The notes under the pieces were generated by a model, which was not told the origin of the DNA, did no database searches, and saw only the letters and a program-made list of their open reading frames with translations. The translations under genes were made by a program, and so were the position numbers. From Pedobacter nanyangensis (GTDB lineage: Bacteria > Bacteroidota > Bacteroidia > Sphingobacteriales > Sphingobacteriaceae): a stretch of DNA of 64,000 nucleotides. Numbering within the stretch: the first letter of the stretch is position 1; the number at the start of each line of letters is the position of its first letter. The stretch lies in contig NZ_QMHO01000007.1 in assembly GCF_003313505.1 (NCBI RefSeq), positions 1 through 64,000 on the forward strand, written 5' to 3'. Below, one piece after another: positions 18,257 to 27,212 of the stretch.

Positions 18257-21200
18257 ATGAAAAGGATACTGTTTTTCCTGTTTTTTATTCTTGCCACTTA
18301 CGTAAAAGGCCAAATCCCTTATTTGGTAAAAGACGTAAACACCTCTGGAGCTTCTGTATCTTCTGCACCAACCTTTACTATTGAAGTTGGAGGAAGTATA
18401 TACTTTGTTGCCAGAGATGCTGCTAATGGAGCTGAACTATGGAAAACCGATGGAACAGAAGTGGGCACCGTGTTGGTGAAGGACATTAGGCCGGGAAGCT
18501 TAGGATCAAACCCTCAATCATTAACCAATGTAAATGGTGTGCTTTATTTCGTGGCCGAAGATGATGTGAATGGTTATGAAGTATGGAAGAGTGATGGCAC
18601 CGCGGCGGGGACAGTAATGGTAAAAGATATTAGAGCTAGTATTGGAGGATATGTTCCCAACTCGCTTACCAATGTGAATGGCACCTTGTTTTTTGCCGCA
18701 GACGATGGCGTTAACGGACTAGAACTTTGGAAAAGCGATGGCACTGCTGCGGGAACAGTAATGGTGAAGGATATCGTTAGTGGGGCTAGTTCGGGATTCC
18801 CACGCCTATTTACCAACGTAAATGGCACTTTGTTTTTTGCGGCTGATAATGGTACCAATGGCGAAGAACTTTGGAAGAGCGACGGTACCACTGCTGGAAC
18901 TATAATGGTTAAAGATATCAATGTAGGTGTTGGGGCAAGTACGCTCGCAAATCTTTTGAATGTAAACGGCACACTCTATTTTAAAGCAGATAATAGCACC
19001 AATGGCGTAGAGCTCTGGAAGAGTAACGGCACTACTGCAGGTACAGTCATGGTAAGTGATTTGAATACTGGCTCAAGTGGTTCAGATATCTCAAATTTGA
19101 CCGATGTTAACGGAACGCTATATTTTATCTTAGGAAATGGGCTGATGGCAAGTAAACTAATGAAGAGTAACGGTACTGCGGTAGGAACGGTTACCGTTAA
19201 AGATTTTTCTTCTGTGTCTCGTCCCTATGGTTTAACAGCCAATGGTAGTAGCCTTTATTTTGCGATTAATAATAATGCAGGTGAGGCCGAATTATGGCAA
19301 AGTAACGGCACCACTGTTGGCACTACGCTGATCAAAAAAATATATAGTGGAGATTCTTTCAATCAAGCTTTCAATTTTTTGATGGTGGGTAGCACTTTGT
19401 ATTTTTCTGCAGTTGATGACGTGAACAATCGTGAGCTTTGGAAAAGTGACGGTACATTGGCGGGGACTGTAATGGTAAAGGATATCGCCCCTGGAAACAT
19501 TGCATCTAGCCCCAATTATTTTGCAACGCTTAACAGTACCTTATATTTCTCGGCTTATGATGCGATAAACGGCGTTGAGCTATGGAAAAGTGATGGAACC
19601 GCTGTTGGTACAGTGATGATCAAGCATATTTATATAGGAACGGGAAGTGCTAATCCTCAACAGCTTACCAGAGTGGACAATCAAGTGTTTTATACTGCGG
19701 ATAACGCTGTAAATGGGGTTGAACTTTGGAAAACAGACGGTACCGTAAGCGGTACAAGTATGGTCAAAGACATTTATCCAGGTAGTGGGATGCCTAACCT
19801 TTTAAAACTTACCAATGTCAATGGTACTTTATACTTCTCGGCCAATAACGGACCTCAAGGCCAGGAACTTTGGAAGAGTGATGGAACGACCGTAGGAACC
19901 GTGCTGGTTAAAGACATTTATCCAGGTGGGCTAGGGTCTAATCCCTCAAATCTAACTAATATCAACGGTACCTTATATTTCTCGGCCAACAACGGAACTC
20001 AAGGAACTGAACTTTGGAAGAGCGATGGAACAACCGCGGGAACGGTTATGGTCAAAGATGTTTATCCAGGTAGTGGAGATGCCTATGTGGATTTACTTAT
20101 AAACGTGAATGGTACGCTGTATTTTGTGGCGAGTGATGGGGTAAATGGGCGGGAACTTTGGAAAAGCGACGGCACTACGGCAGGGACTATGATGGTAAAA
20201 GATATTTATAGTGGATCGTTTGATAGTGGTATTAATAATATGACCAACGTGAATGGTACACTGTTTTTCGCTGTTAATGATGGTGTAAATGGCTACGAAC
20301 TTTGGAAGAGTGATGGCACCACAGCAGGTACCACATTGGTAAAAGATATACGGGTTGGTGCATTGGGTTCCTCGCCAGTGAATATGCTAGGTGTAGGCTC
20401 TACCCTATATTTTGCCGCCACAGATGGTTTTAGTGGTTATGAACTCTGGAAAAGTGACGGAACCACGGCAGGTACTGTAATGGTAAAGGATATTTGGAAT
20501 GGTAGTAATGGCTCAAGCCCTGTCAATATGATTAATCATAACGGAACTTTGTTTTTTATAGGAAACGATGGTGCCAATGGTAGCGAGCTTTGGAAAAGTG
20601 ACGGCACTGCAGCCGGTACCGTGATGGTGAAAGATATTGTTAGTGGAGCAGGTTCTTCTGGTTCATCACAGCTTGTGAGTATAGGTAATGCTTTATTCTT
20701 CTCGGCTACTAACGGAGTTGATGGGGCGGAACTTTGGAAAAGTGATGGCACAGCAGCTGGCACACAAATGGTTCATAATATTAGGAGTGGTATAGGAAAT
20801 GCTTCTCCCGCATCTCTTACAAGGTTGAATGACCTTTTATTGTTTAGTGCAGATGATGGCACATCAGGGGTTGAGCTTTGGGCTTTGCAAATTCCTACAG
20901 AAGTATTGCCTTTGAAATGGCTAGATTTTAATGCCAAATTGGGTTTTGATAAAAAGACCCAGCTAAATTGGAGCGTAGAAGAACAGGATATAGCCACCTA
21001 TGAAATTGAACGCAGCGTTGATGGGAAAACCTTTGAAAAACTAGCCGCATTTAAATCAATAGGCAATGGCACAAATCATTATCGTTTTATTGACAGTAAT
21101 CCTTTCCCTAAGGAAAATCTAATAAGCTATTATCGCGTTAAACAAACTGAGCGGAGTGGTACAAGTGATTATAGTGAAGTTGCTTTTGTGAGGAATGATA

Positions 21201-21415
21201 TCGGTGAATTAAGCATCTTCCCAAATCCTGTGGCCGATAAGTTTACTATACATTCGAAGATTAAACAGCATGTACAAGTGTTTGATGTAAGCGGGAAACA
21301 AATATGGAAGCAACAACTGCAACCTGGAGATAATACTTTTTTCAATTTCAATTGGAGTACAGGTGTTTACGTGCTGAAAACAGCTGATAAGGGATATAAA
21401 TTAATTAAACAATAG
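18257..21415 (+). CDS. Giant ELWxxDGT-repeat surface protein, T9SS type A
   Basis: A 1052-residue exported protein. After the signal peptide (MKRILFFLFFILATYVKG) come 17 consecutive repeats of about 47 residues (about 50-865) plus a terminal ELW half-repeat. The repeat unit is ELWKSDGTTAGTVMVKDI...NVNGTLYFxAxDGVNGx. Repeat 6 is the most divergent (KLMKSNGT) and repeat 2 reads EVWKSDGT. A linker with fibronectin-like features (LPLKWLDFNAKL...YYRVKQTE) follows. The last 65 residues, SIFPNPVADKFTI... to the end, are the type A sorting domain of the type IX secretion system. Probably a propeller-like surface protein; ligand unknown. The repeats are also visible as DNA repeats of about 141-144 bp, so copy number may vary between strains. 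Confidence 0.93.
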   Translation: MKRILFFLFFILATYVKGQIPYLVKDVNTSGASVSSAPTFTIEVGGSIYFVARDAANGAELWKTDGTEVGTVLVKDIRPGSLGSNPQSLTNVNGVLYFVAEDDVNGYEVWKSDGTAAGTVMVKDIRASIGGYVPNSLTNVNGTLFFAADDGVNGLELWKSDGTAAGTVMVKDIVSGASSGFPRLFTNVNGTLFFAADNGTNGEELWKSDGTTAGTIMVKDINVGVGASTLANLLNVNGTLYFKADNSTNGVELWKSNGTTAGTVMVSDLNTGSSGSDISNLTDVNGTLYFILGNGLMASKLMKSNGTAVGTVTVKDFSSVSRPYGLTANGSSLYFAINNNAGEAELWQSNGTTVGTTLIKKIYSGDSFNQAFNFLMVGSTLYFSAVDDVNNRELWKSDGTLAGTVMVKDIAPGNIASSPNYFATLNSTLYFSAYDAINGVELWKSDGTAVGTVMIKHIYIGTGSANPQQLTRVDNQVFYTADNAVNGVELWKTDGTVSGTSMVKDIYPGSGMPNLLKLTNVNGTLYFSANNGPQGQELWKSDGTTVGTVLVKDIYPGGLGSNPSNLTNINGTLYFSANNGTQGTELWKSDGTTAGTVMVKDVYPGSGDAYVDLLINVNGTLYFVASDGVNGRELWKSDGTTAGTMMVKDIYSGSFDSGINNMTNVNGTLFFAVNDGVNGYELWKSDGTTAGTTLVKDIRVGALGSSPVNMLGVGSTLYFAATDGFSGYELWKSDGTTAGTVMVKDIWNGSNGSSPVNMINHNGTLFFIGNDGANGSELWKSDGTAAGTVMVKDIVSGAGSSGSSQLVSIGNALFFSATNGVDGAELWKSDGTAAGTQMVHNIRSGIGNASPASLTRLNDLLLFSADDGTSGVELWALQIPTEVLPLKWLDFNAKLGFDKKTQLNWSVEEQDIATYEIERSVDGKTFEKLAAFKSIGNGTNHYRFIDSNPFPKENLISYYRVKQTERSGTSDYSEVAFVRNDIGELSIFPNPVADKFTIHSKIKQHVQVFDVSGKQIWKQQLQPGDNTFFNFNWSTGVYVLKTADKGYKLIKQ

Positions 21416-21458
21416 CTGTTCAAAGTACATCACAGCCACTAAAAATTCCATCAATTTA

Positions 21459-21490
21459 TTTGCTTTTATAGTTTAAGGCTTATATCTTCG
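21459..21490 (+). promoter_or_regulatory. Candidate greA promoter
   Basis: TTTG (21459-21462), 20 bp, then TATCTTCG (21483-21490), a one-mismatch match to TAnnTTTG with the same spacing as other promoters in this window. Transcription would start near 21495, just before the hairpin at 21505. Confidence 0.5.
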
Positions 21491-21504
21491 TTTTCAACAC
21501 AAGG

Positions 21505-21549
21505 CAAGACTATGTAGGTTAATCACCCATGTAGTCTTGTTTGTTTTTT
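21505..21549 (+). terminator. Terminator-like hairpin in the greA leader
   Basis: CAAGACTA (21505-21512) pairs with TAGTCTTG (21532-21539), followed by TTTGTTTTTT. It may simply end the ELWxxDGT gene, whose stop is 90 bp upstream. However, a promoter-like sequence lies between that stop and the hairpin, so it may instead sit in the greA leader and attenuate greA. Confidence 0.7.
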
Positions 21550-21576
21550 AAGAGGATTAAAGAAAGAAATAGCGTT

Positions 21577-22050
21577 ATGGCAGAAATTACCTATTACACT
21601 AAAGAAGGGTTAGATAAACTTAAAGAAGAATTGCACCAGTTAAAAACTGAAGGAAGAGCTTCAATTGCAAAAGCTATTGCGGAAGCCCGTGATAAGGGGG
21701 ATTTATCCGAGAATGCAGAGTACGATGCAGCCAAGGAAGCACAAGGTTTGCATGAAGCTAAAATTGCGAAATTGGAAACGGTTTTGGCTAATTCTAGACT
21801 ATTGGACGAATCGAAATTAGACTTGTCAAAAGTATTGGCGCTTTCTATCGTTAAAATAAAAAACATCAAAAACGGTGCTACCATGACCTATCAGTTGGTG
21901 GCTGAAAGCGAAGCTGACCTAAAGTCGGGGAAGATTTCCGTAAAATCGCCCATTGCTCAGGGTTTGTTGGGCAAATCTGTAGGCGATAAAACTGAAATTC
22001 AAGTGCCCGCGGGTAAAATTGAATTCGAAATTCTGGAAATCTCTAGATAA
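21577..22050 (+). CDS. greA: Transcription elongation factor GreA
   Basis: Rescues backtracked RNA polymerase by stimulating transcript cleavage. I use the ATG at 21577 (MAEITYYTKEGLDKLKEEL), giving 157 residues. The longer frame starting at a TTG 36 bp upstream overlaps the leader hairpin and adds residues not found in the family. The N-terminal coiled coil (about 1-75) contains the acidic tip DKGDLSENAEYDAAKEAQ, followed by the FKBP-like C-terminal domain ending VGDKTEIQVPAGKIEFEILEI. Identification is firm. Confidence 0.96.
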   Translation: MAEITYYTKEGLDKLKEELHQLKTEGRASIAKAIAEARDKGDLSENAEYDAAKEAQGLHEAKIAKLETVLANSRLLDESKLDLSKVLALSIVKIKNIKNGATMTYQLVAESEADLKSGKISVKSPIAQGLLGKSVGDKTEIQVPAGKIEFEILEISR

Positions 22051-22123
22051 TTACGTAATAAGTAATACTTTTACGTTTTGGCTGTGCCAACATAAAACGT
22101 ATTACTTGAAACTTAATACTTTT

Positions 22124-22528
22124 ATGGCAAGTATCTTTTCTAAAATAGTAGCTGGAGATATTCCTGCACACAAGGTGGCGGAAACCGAAGATTTTTTGGC
22201 TTTTTTGGATATCAGTCCTTTGGTGTTGGGCCACACCTTGGTGATTCCCAAAAAAGAGGTAGATTACATTTTTGATGTAGATGACGAGCTTTACCAAGGC
22301 CTGATGTTGTTTGCCAAGCAAGTGGCCGGGGGAATTAAAAAAGCCTGTCCCTGTGATAGGGTTGGAGTGGCCGTAATTGGCTTGGAAGTACCGCATGCGC
22401 ACGTACACCTCATTCCCATTAACCAAATGAATGATATGAACTTTGCCAATCCTAAATTGAAACTTAGTCAGGAGGAGCTGGCAGAAGTAGCAACGAAGAT
22501 TAGGGCAGCACTAACCCAAAACCCCTAA
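22124..22528 (+). CDS. HIT-family hydrolase
   Basis: Histidine-triad nucleotide hydrolase or transferase of 134 residues, Hint-like. The triad HAHVHLI lies at residues 91-97, and the conserved N-terminal stretch is MASIFSKIVAGDIPAHKVAE. I start at the ATG at 22124; the upstream in-frame extension reads through an inverted repeat and is not like the family. A greA-HIT pair is common in Bacteroidota. Its stop codon lies inside an inverted repeat that also holds the stop of the converging MazG-like gene. Physiological substrate unknown. Confidence 0.92.
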   Translation: MASIFSKIVAGDIPAHKVAETEDFLAFLDISPLVLGHTLVIPKKEVDYIFDVDDELYQGLMLFAKQVAGGIKKACPCDRVGVAVIGLEVPHAHVHLIPINQMNDMNFANPKLKLSQEELAEVATKIRAALTQNP

Positions 22529-22580
22529 AGGGGGCTTGGATAGTAGTTGATATTGCGATCCCCTAGGGCATTTAGGGGTT
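22520..22580. terminator. Inverted repeat between converging HIT and MazG-like genes
   Basis: AACCCCTAAA (22520-22529) is exactly complementary to TTTAGGGGTT (22571-22580). Both genes end ...Asn-Pro-stop, encoded by AACCCCTAA on opposite strands, so each arm holds one stop codon. The minus-strand side has no good T-run, and on the plus strand CAATTTTTTG follows. It probably acts as a bidirectional terminator or mRNA 3' end stabiliser. Confidence 0.6.
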
Positions 22581-22901
22581 CAATTTTTTGTTGTTTTGAT
22601 GGCGTTCCGCATCGCGGATGGTTTTTTTCTCTAGGTTTTTGGTGAGCGCCTCTTCTAGGTCAATGCCCGTTTGATTGGCCAAGCACATCAGTACAAAAAG
22701 CACATCGGCCATCTCATCTGCCAGATCAACCTGCTCATCACTCTTTTTGAACGATTGCTCGCCATATTTACGGGCCATAATTCGGGCAACTTCGCCTACT
22801 TCTTCCATTAAAATCGCCGTATTGGTCAGCTCATTAAAGTAACGGATTCCGGTAGTGTTGATCCAACGATCTATCGTTTGTTGTGCTTCGGTAATGGTCA
22901 T
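22572..22901 (-). CDS. MazG-like nucleotide pyrophosphohydrolase
   Basis: All-alpha NTP pyrophosphohydrolase of the MazG superfamily, 109 residues from the ATG at 22901 (MTITEAQQTIDRWINTTG). A TTG 33 bp upstream gives an 11-residue extension that I do not favour. The magnesium-binding motifs are MEEVGEVAR (ExxE) and DEMADVLFVLMCLA (ExxD). A single domain of this size suggests house-cleaning of non-canonical NTPs. It lies downstream of dtd on the same strand, a pairing common in this phylum, although 450 bp separate the two here. Confidence 0.9.
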   Translation of the reverse strand: MTITEAQQTIDRWINTTGIRYFNELTNTAILMEEVGEVARIMARKYGEQSFKKSDEQVDLADEMADVLFVLMCLANQTGIDLEEALTKNLEKKTIRDAERHQNNKKLNP

Positions 22902-23351
22902 GCCCAAAGATAAGGATTGGAAATTAATGCCCAATGGCTAAGTAGCAATGATTAATGGTTAACGATCAATGATTAATTAACTAAGCACTAACCTCTGATG
23001 AAATCTTTCGCTGCCGAAATGTCGGTAGAGGTAGTTCGAAGAACGATGCAAGAGATTTACTTCGTAGCTGCTTCGCGGGAATGACCAAAGGCTGCGGTCG
23101 GGATGACGGGGTAGGAGAGAACGGTGTATAATTACTAACCAATAGTAAGTAACCACTAACATACAACTAACCCATTACCAAGCCCTAGCCCAAAAAACCA
23201 TCCAACTAGATCACCAACGGCAATAAAAATTGGTCTTCGGAATAACAAAGAGGATGTTCAGAAGGGTGAACATAGCCCTTAAAGAAGGAAAATTGCACCT
23301 CAAAAGTGCAACATTAGTCATCCAAGCATCCAAACCTAGCTCATCAATCCC
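22902..23351. other. 450-bp spacer with repeat remnants
   Basis: No gene is supported. The left part is low-complexity (many TTAAT/GATTAA words). At 23074-23108 two short repeat heads occur, GGGAATGACC and GGGATGACG. On the minus strand these read GGTCATTCCC and CGTCATCCC and belong to the 'CGTCAY' repeat group seen elsewhere in the window. The rest is unremarkable. Confidence 0.5.
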
Positions 23352-23804
23352 TTATTCCTTATTCTTGGTATCTATGATGATGGTCACGGGGCCGTCGTTC
23401 AATAAACTGATCTTCATGTCGGCACCGAAAATGCCACATTGTACCTCCTTACCAATCAGCACACCCAATTGCTTCTTCATTTCCTCATAAAGCGGAATAG
23501 CTGTGTTGGGCCTAGCGGCACGGGTAAAGCCAGGGCGGTTGCCCTTTTTGGTAGAAGCAAACAAAGTAAATTGGCTGATCAACAGGATGTTCCCGTCAAT
23601 ATCCGCTAGCGATTTGTTCATTAGGCCATTTTCATCACCAAAAACCCGCATGTTGGCAATCTTTTGCGCTAACCATTCCAAATCTTCTTGGCTGTCCGCA
23701 TCTTCAATCCCTAATAAAACCAAAAAGCCATTGGTAATTTCGCCTGTTACCGTTCCATCTACTTTACAATTTGCCTCAGTTACCCTTTGTATTACTGCTC
23801 TCAT
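23352..23804 (-). CDS. dtd: D-aminoacyl-tRNA deacylase
   Basis: Removes D-amino acids from mischarged tRNA. The 150 residues begin MRAVIQRVTEANCKVDG, as in Dtd. They contain the two active-site motifs SQFTLFA (near 78) and NDGPVTIIIDT (near 135), which form the cross-subunit site. Length and motif spacing are standard. It is divergent from the lipoprotein gene at 23831, with only 26 bp between the two starts. Confidence 0.96.
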   Translation of the reverse strand: MRAVIQRVTEANCKVDGTVTGEITNGFLVLLGIEDADSQEDLEWLAQKIANMRVFGDENGLMNKSLADIDGNILLISQFTLFASTKKGNRPGFTRAARPNTAIPLYEEMKKQLGVLIGKEVQCGIFGADMKISLLNDGPVTIIIDTKNKE

Positions 23805-23818
23805 ACCGTACTTAATGT

Positions 23819-23826
23819 TAATTTTG
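23819..23826 (+). promoter_or_regulatory. -7 box of the lipoprotein gene, leaderless layout
   Basis: TAATTTTG matches TAnnTTTG exactly and ends five bases before the ATG at 23831, the same arrangement as at rsmA. No convincing -33 element is present at the usual distance. Confidence 0.55.
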
Positions 23827-23830
23827 CCTT

Positions 23831-24844
23831 ATGAAATGCAAGTATATATTGTTTTTTGTAATTCTGTTCACGGGCTGCCAACAAAAAAGAGCGGTACAAA
23901 CCAGTTTTTACTTTTGGAAAACGGTGTACCAAAACAATGCTGTGGAGCAAAGCTACTTGAAGCATTTCGGCAGCAATAAGTTATTTGTACGCATTTTGGA
24001 TGTTGATAGCGATATTGATGGCAAAATTAGCCCTGTAGCACCCGTTAAATTTAAAGATCATATTCCTAAACAGCTGGAAATAGTACCGGTAGTTTTTATT
24101 GTAAATGAAGTGCTAAAGGAGATTAGCCAGGCCGAAATCAAAGAACTTGCTGCCAATATCGTGCAATTTGTAACCGTAAAGGTAAAACAGGCCGGCAAGG
24201 CCAGCTATAGGGAACTACAATTAGATTGCGACTGGACAGCAACCACCAGAGCCAATTATTTTCAGCTGCTTAAAGAGATCAAAAAGCAGTTGGGCAACAA
24301 CATCATTTCATCTACGCTGCGGTTACACCAACTGAAAAATCAAGAAAAAAGCGGTATTCCGCCAGCAGATAAAGTATTGCTAATGTGCTATAATATGGGT
24401 AACTTAAGGAAATATGGTACACAAAATTCGATTTTGGACGTGCAAGAGCTCAAAAAATACGCTGGCCAAAACTTGGGATATTATCCCATGCCTATTGATG
24501 TAGCCTTGCCGCTATTTTCGTGGGCAGTGGTGTTTAGGAATAGGAACTATGCCGGTATTTCCAAACGCCTCAAGCTGGCCAACCTGCAAACAGGTGCGCA
24601 GTTCAGCAAAATGCCTCACGGGCTATATCGGGCTAATACCGATCTGCCTGAATTTGGGCTCTATAAAAATGATGAAATTAGGTTTGAAGCAAGTAAATTT
24701 GAAGATATTAAACAAAGCGCCTTCTATTTGGACAAGCACCTATCGGCAAAACCGCTAAACTTGTTGTTTTATCACTTAGATGAGCAAACGCTGGATAATT
24801 TTAAGATACATGAACTGGAAGAAATCAAGTATATTTTGCATTAG
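23831..24844 (+). CDS. Uncharacterised lipoprotein, possible TIM-barrel fold
   Basis: A 337-residue lipoprotein: MKCKYILFFVILFTGC is a signal peptide with a lipobox ending at Cys16. I do not recognise the family with certainty. The order of hydrophobic strands (LFVRILDVD, LEIVPVVFIVN, ELQLDCDWTATTRANYFQLLKEIK, VLLMCYNMGN, DVALPLFSWAVVF) looks like a TIM barrel and resembles DUF3142/glycosidase-like proteins, with LQLDCDW as the possible active-site strand. The next gene overlaps its 3' end, so the two products probably work together in the envelope. Function unknown. Confidence 0.75.
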   Translation: MKCKYILFFVILFTGCQQKRAVQTSFYFWKTVYQNNAVEQSYLKHFGSNKLFVRILDVDSDIDGKISPVAPVKFKDHIPKQLEIVPVVFIVNEVLKEISQAEIKELAANIVQFVTVKVKQAGKASYRELQLDCDWTATTRANYFQLLKEIKKQLGNNIISSTLRLHQLKNQEKSGIPPADKVLLMCYNMGNLRKYGTQNSILDVQELKKYAGQNLGYYPMPIDVALPLFSWAVVFRNRNYAGISKRLKLANLQTGAQFSKMPHGLYRANTDLPEFGLYKNDEIRFEASKFEDIKQSAFYLDKHLSAKPLNLLFYHLDEQTLDNFKIHELEEIKYILH

Positions 24845-27212
24845 CTTTTTAACGGTCTTTTTTGGAGAAATTGTAGTTAATATCGCCTGTGGTGGCGAAA
24901 TCGATCCCTATGATTATTACATTTCGTATTTCCATAACGATGTGCAGGGAAAGGAATATAGCCAATTTAATTTTACTGATTACCAGTATCTTTACCATGA
25001 GGAGGAAAGCGTAGATGAGTATGATTTGAACAGCGCCGAGTGGGCCAAATATCTAAAAGCTAAAAAGGAAGACGTACGTGAGGTAATGTACGGAAGTAAG
25101 GCTCTTCCAGAAAACCTTGACGAGAAAAACATCAGGCAATTGCCGCAAGAGATGCAGCAAAATACTTTTGTGAAAGCCCTTGCCAAAAATAAAGATGCCT
25201 TGAAATATTTTGCCTTTGCATTACGCTGCGAGCCCTTGGCAACGGTAAGTTACGATGCTTGGAACCCGGTGGAAAGAGACACCGCTCAATTGGTTGACCG
25301 GGCGGAAGAGGCCTTGAAACAACTGGAGGAGGTTAAAAAAGATCGGTTTTTGAAGATAAGATACGCCTATCAGGCCATGAGAATGTATCGCTATGCAGAA
25401 AACTATGAAGCTTGCAAAGCCGTATATAAACAATATGTAGCCCCCACCTCCTCTACGGATTTGGCCAAGGGTTGGGCCATGGCAGTTTATGCTGGTGCGG
25501 TGCGTTACAGCGGAAATCCTATAGAAGCGGCCTATCTTTTCGCCAAGGTTTTTAATAGCAATCCAGAGCGCAGGGTACAAGCCTACAAAAATTTCCACTA
25601 CACCTCTGCTACCGTTAACGAGGTGCTGCCCTTTGCCAAAAACAACGAAGAAAAAGCACACATTTGGGCCATTGCAAGTTTTGGCAACCCTAGTTACGAC
25701 CTCAATGCCTTGGAAAAAGTTTATGCTAACGTACCAAACAGCTTAATGAATGGAACTTTGTTGGTAAGGGAGGTAAACAAGCTCGAAAAAAACCTGAATA
25801 CTCCGGCCGGCTTTATCAAAAACTACTATGATGAAGAGGATGAAAAAAATAAGGATGAAGTAAGGAAGGCCAACTTGCAGCAGCTTGAGCTCACCAAGGC
25901 TTTTGCACTGAAGTTGGCCAGCGATAAAAAATATCCGGAGCCAGAGCTGGGCATCATTAGCGCGGCCTATCTTAACTGGTTAAAAAAAGATGACTTGGCA
26001 GCAGCCAGTTTGCTAAAGCAGCTTAATCCAGCAACCTTGGCGCCTAGGTACGGCAATCAATACCAGCTCATCAACTTGTTGATTAATGCGAGAAAAATTA
26101 AGCAAAAAAGTACTTTTAATGCCAATGAGCTACTGCCAACGCTAAAATGGTTGGATGAAAAATGTAAGATTAAGCAGCCCGTTGGCCAAGATGACGACTT
26201 AAACAGTTCGGAAAATAGGTACCTTAACACTGCCCGCAATTTTTATCAGGAACTGCTGGTGCCAACTTACATGAAAATGGGCGATACTGCCCGGGCAGCA
26301 TTGTTAATGCTCAAAGGAGATGTTACCCGCGATACTGCCAAAACAGGTCGTTTCTCCAATCAAATGAGTTGGAATACCCTGGAGTTTTGGCGGAACTATC
26401 TGAGTGCCGCTACCTTGACAAAGCTCGAAAAGAAATTTGCCAAAACTAACGAAGGCACTTTTGATGCTTTTCTTCAGGAGGATTTACAGAAGTTAAACCG
26501 ATCTGACTTTTATGAGCTCCTTGGAACGGCATACCTCCGCGAACATCAATACCAGAAAGCACTAAAATGCTTTGACAAATTGAGCCCCCAGCATGAATTT
26601 ACCACGCCCGAAGATTGGTACGGAGGGGGTGCGCTATACGCCAATCCGTTTATTACCACCCTTAACGATTATCCAAAGCAATTTACCTCAAAAATCAAAA
26701 CCTATAACAAAAAAACCTTTGCAAAAGAGATGTTGCGCTTAGAAAAGCTAATTGTTAGTGATAAAAAGAATGCCGCACAATACTATTTCAAAATGGCCAA
26801 TGGCGTGTACCAAACAGGATATTTTGGCAACTCGTGGATATTCATTAGCTATGTCTGGAGCTCGTACTCGATAAATGAGAAACCAATTTATATTTATGAT
26901 AACGACTTTAAACTGGCCAAAACAGCTAAAAAATGGTATCTGAAAGCACGCAGTTTAAGCACTGATCCCGAGTTTAGGGCCAAATGTACGTTTATGTTGG
27001 CCAAATGCGAGCAAAAGCAAAAAGCAAACGACGCTTTAAGTTCGTTTAAATGGTACCATAATGAGTATTCCAACAGAATTAATCAACTACATTATTTAAA
27101 CCGTAACAATATTTATTTCTCAGCATTAAAGCAGCATTATGCAAATACTGCTTACTTTAAAAAAGTTGGTAATGAATGTAGTTACTTAAGCGATTTTTTA
27201 GCGAGTAAGTAG
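24810..27212 (+). CDS. Large exported protein, TPR-like, unknown function
   Basis: A protein of 800 residues from the ATG at 24810 (MNWKKSSIFCISFLTVF...NIACGGE), which gives a good signal peptide. Another ATG 30 bp upstream is possible. Either start overlaps the preceding lipoprotein gene, implying translational coupling. The N-terminal motif ACGGEIDPYDYYISYFHND resembles widespread but uncharacterised Bacteroidota proteins. The remainder is rich in helical pairs like 'AYLREHQYQKALKCFDKLSP', consistent with TPR-type repeats. The last 48 codons lie in a 342-bp tandem duplication, so a second copy of its C-terminus follows the gene. Confidence 0.8.
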   Translation: MNWKKSSIFCISFLTVFFGEIVVNIACGGEIDPYDYYISYFHNDVQGKEYSQFNFTDYQYLYHEEESVDEYDLNSAEWAKYLKAKKEDVREVMYGSKALPENLDEKNIRQLPQEMQQNTFVKALAKNKDALKYFAFALRCEPLATVSYDAWNPVERDTAQLVDRAEEALKQLEEVKKDRFLKIRYAYQAMRMYRYAENYEACKAVYKQYVAPTSSTDLAKGWAMAVYAGAVRYSGNPIEAAYLFAKVFNSNPERRVQAYKNFHYTSATVNEVLPFAKNNEEKAHIWAIASFGNPSYDLNALEKVYANVPNSLMNGTLLVREVNKLEKNLNTPAGFIKNYYDEEDEKNKDEVRKANLQQLELTKAFALKLASDKKYPEPELGIISAAYLNWLKKDDLAAASLLKQLNPATLAPRYGNQYQLINLLINARKIKQKSTFNANELLPTLKWLDEKCKIKQPVGQDDDLNSSENRYLNTARNFYQELLVPTYMKMGDTARAALLMLKGDVTRDTAKTGRFSNQMSWNTLEFWRNYLSAATLTKLEKKFAKTNEGTFDAFLQEDLQKLNRSDFYELLGTAYLREHQYQKALKCFDKLSPQHEFTTPEDWYGGGALYANPFITTLNDYPKQFTSKIKTYNKKTFAKEMLRLEKLIVSDKKNAAQYYFKMANGVYQTGYFGNSWIFISYVWSSYSINEKPIYIYDNDFKLAKTAKKWYLKARSLSTDPEFRAKCTFMLAKCEQKQKANDALSSFKWYHNEYSNRINQLHYLNRNNIYFSALKQHYANTAYFKKVGNECSYLSDFLASK

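Noticed and set aside
18421..20890. Regular DNA repeats of about 141-144 bp as a possible satellite or CRISPR
   Set aside because: They are the coding repeats of the ELWxxDGT protein.
22019..22123. N-terminal extension of the HIT protein
   Set aside because: Reads through an inverted repeat and the 3' end of greA; homologues start with MASIFSKI.
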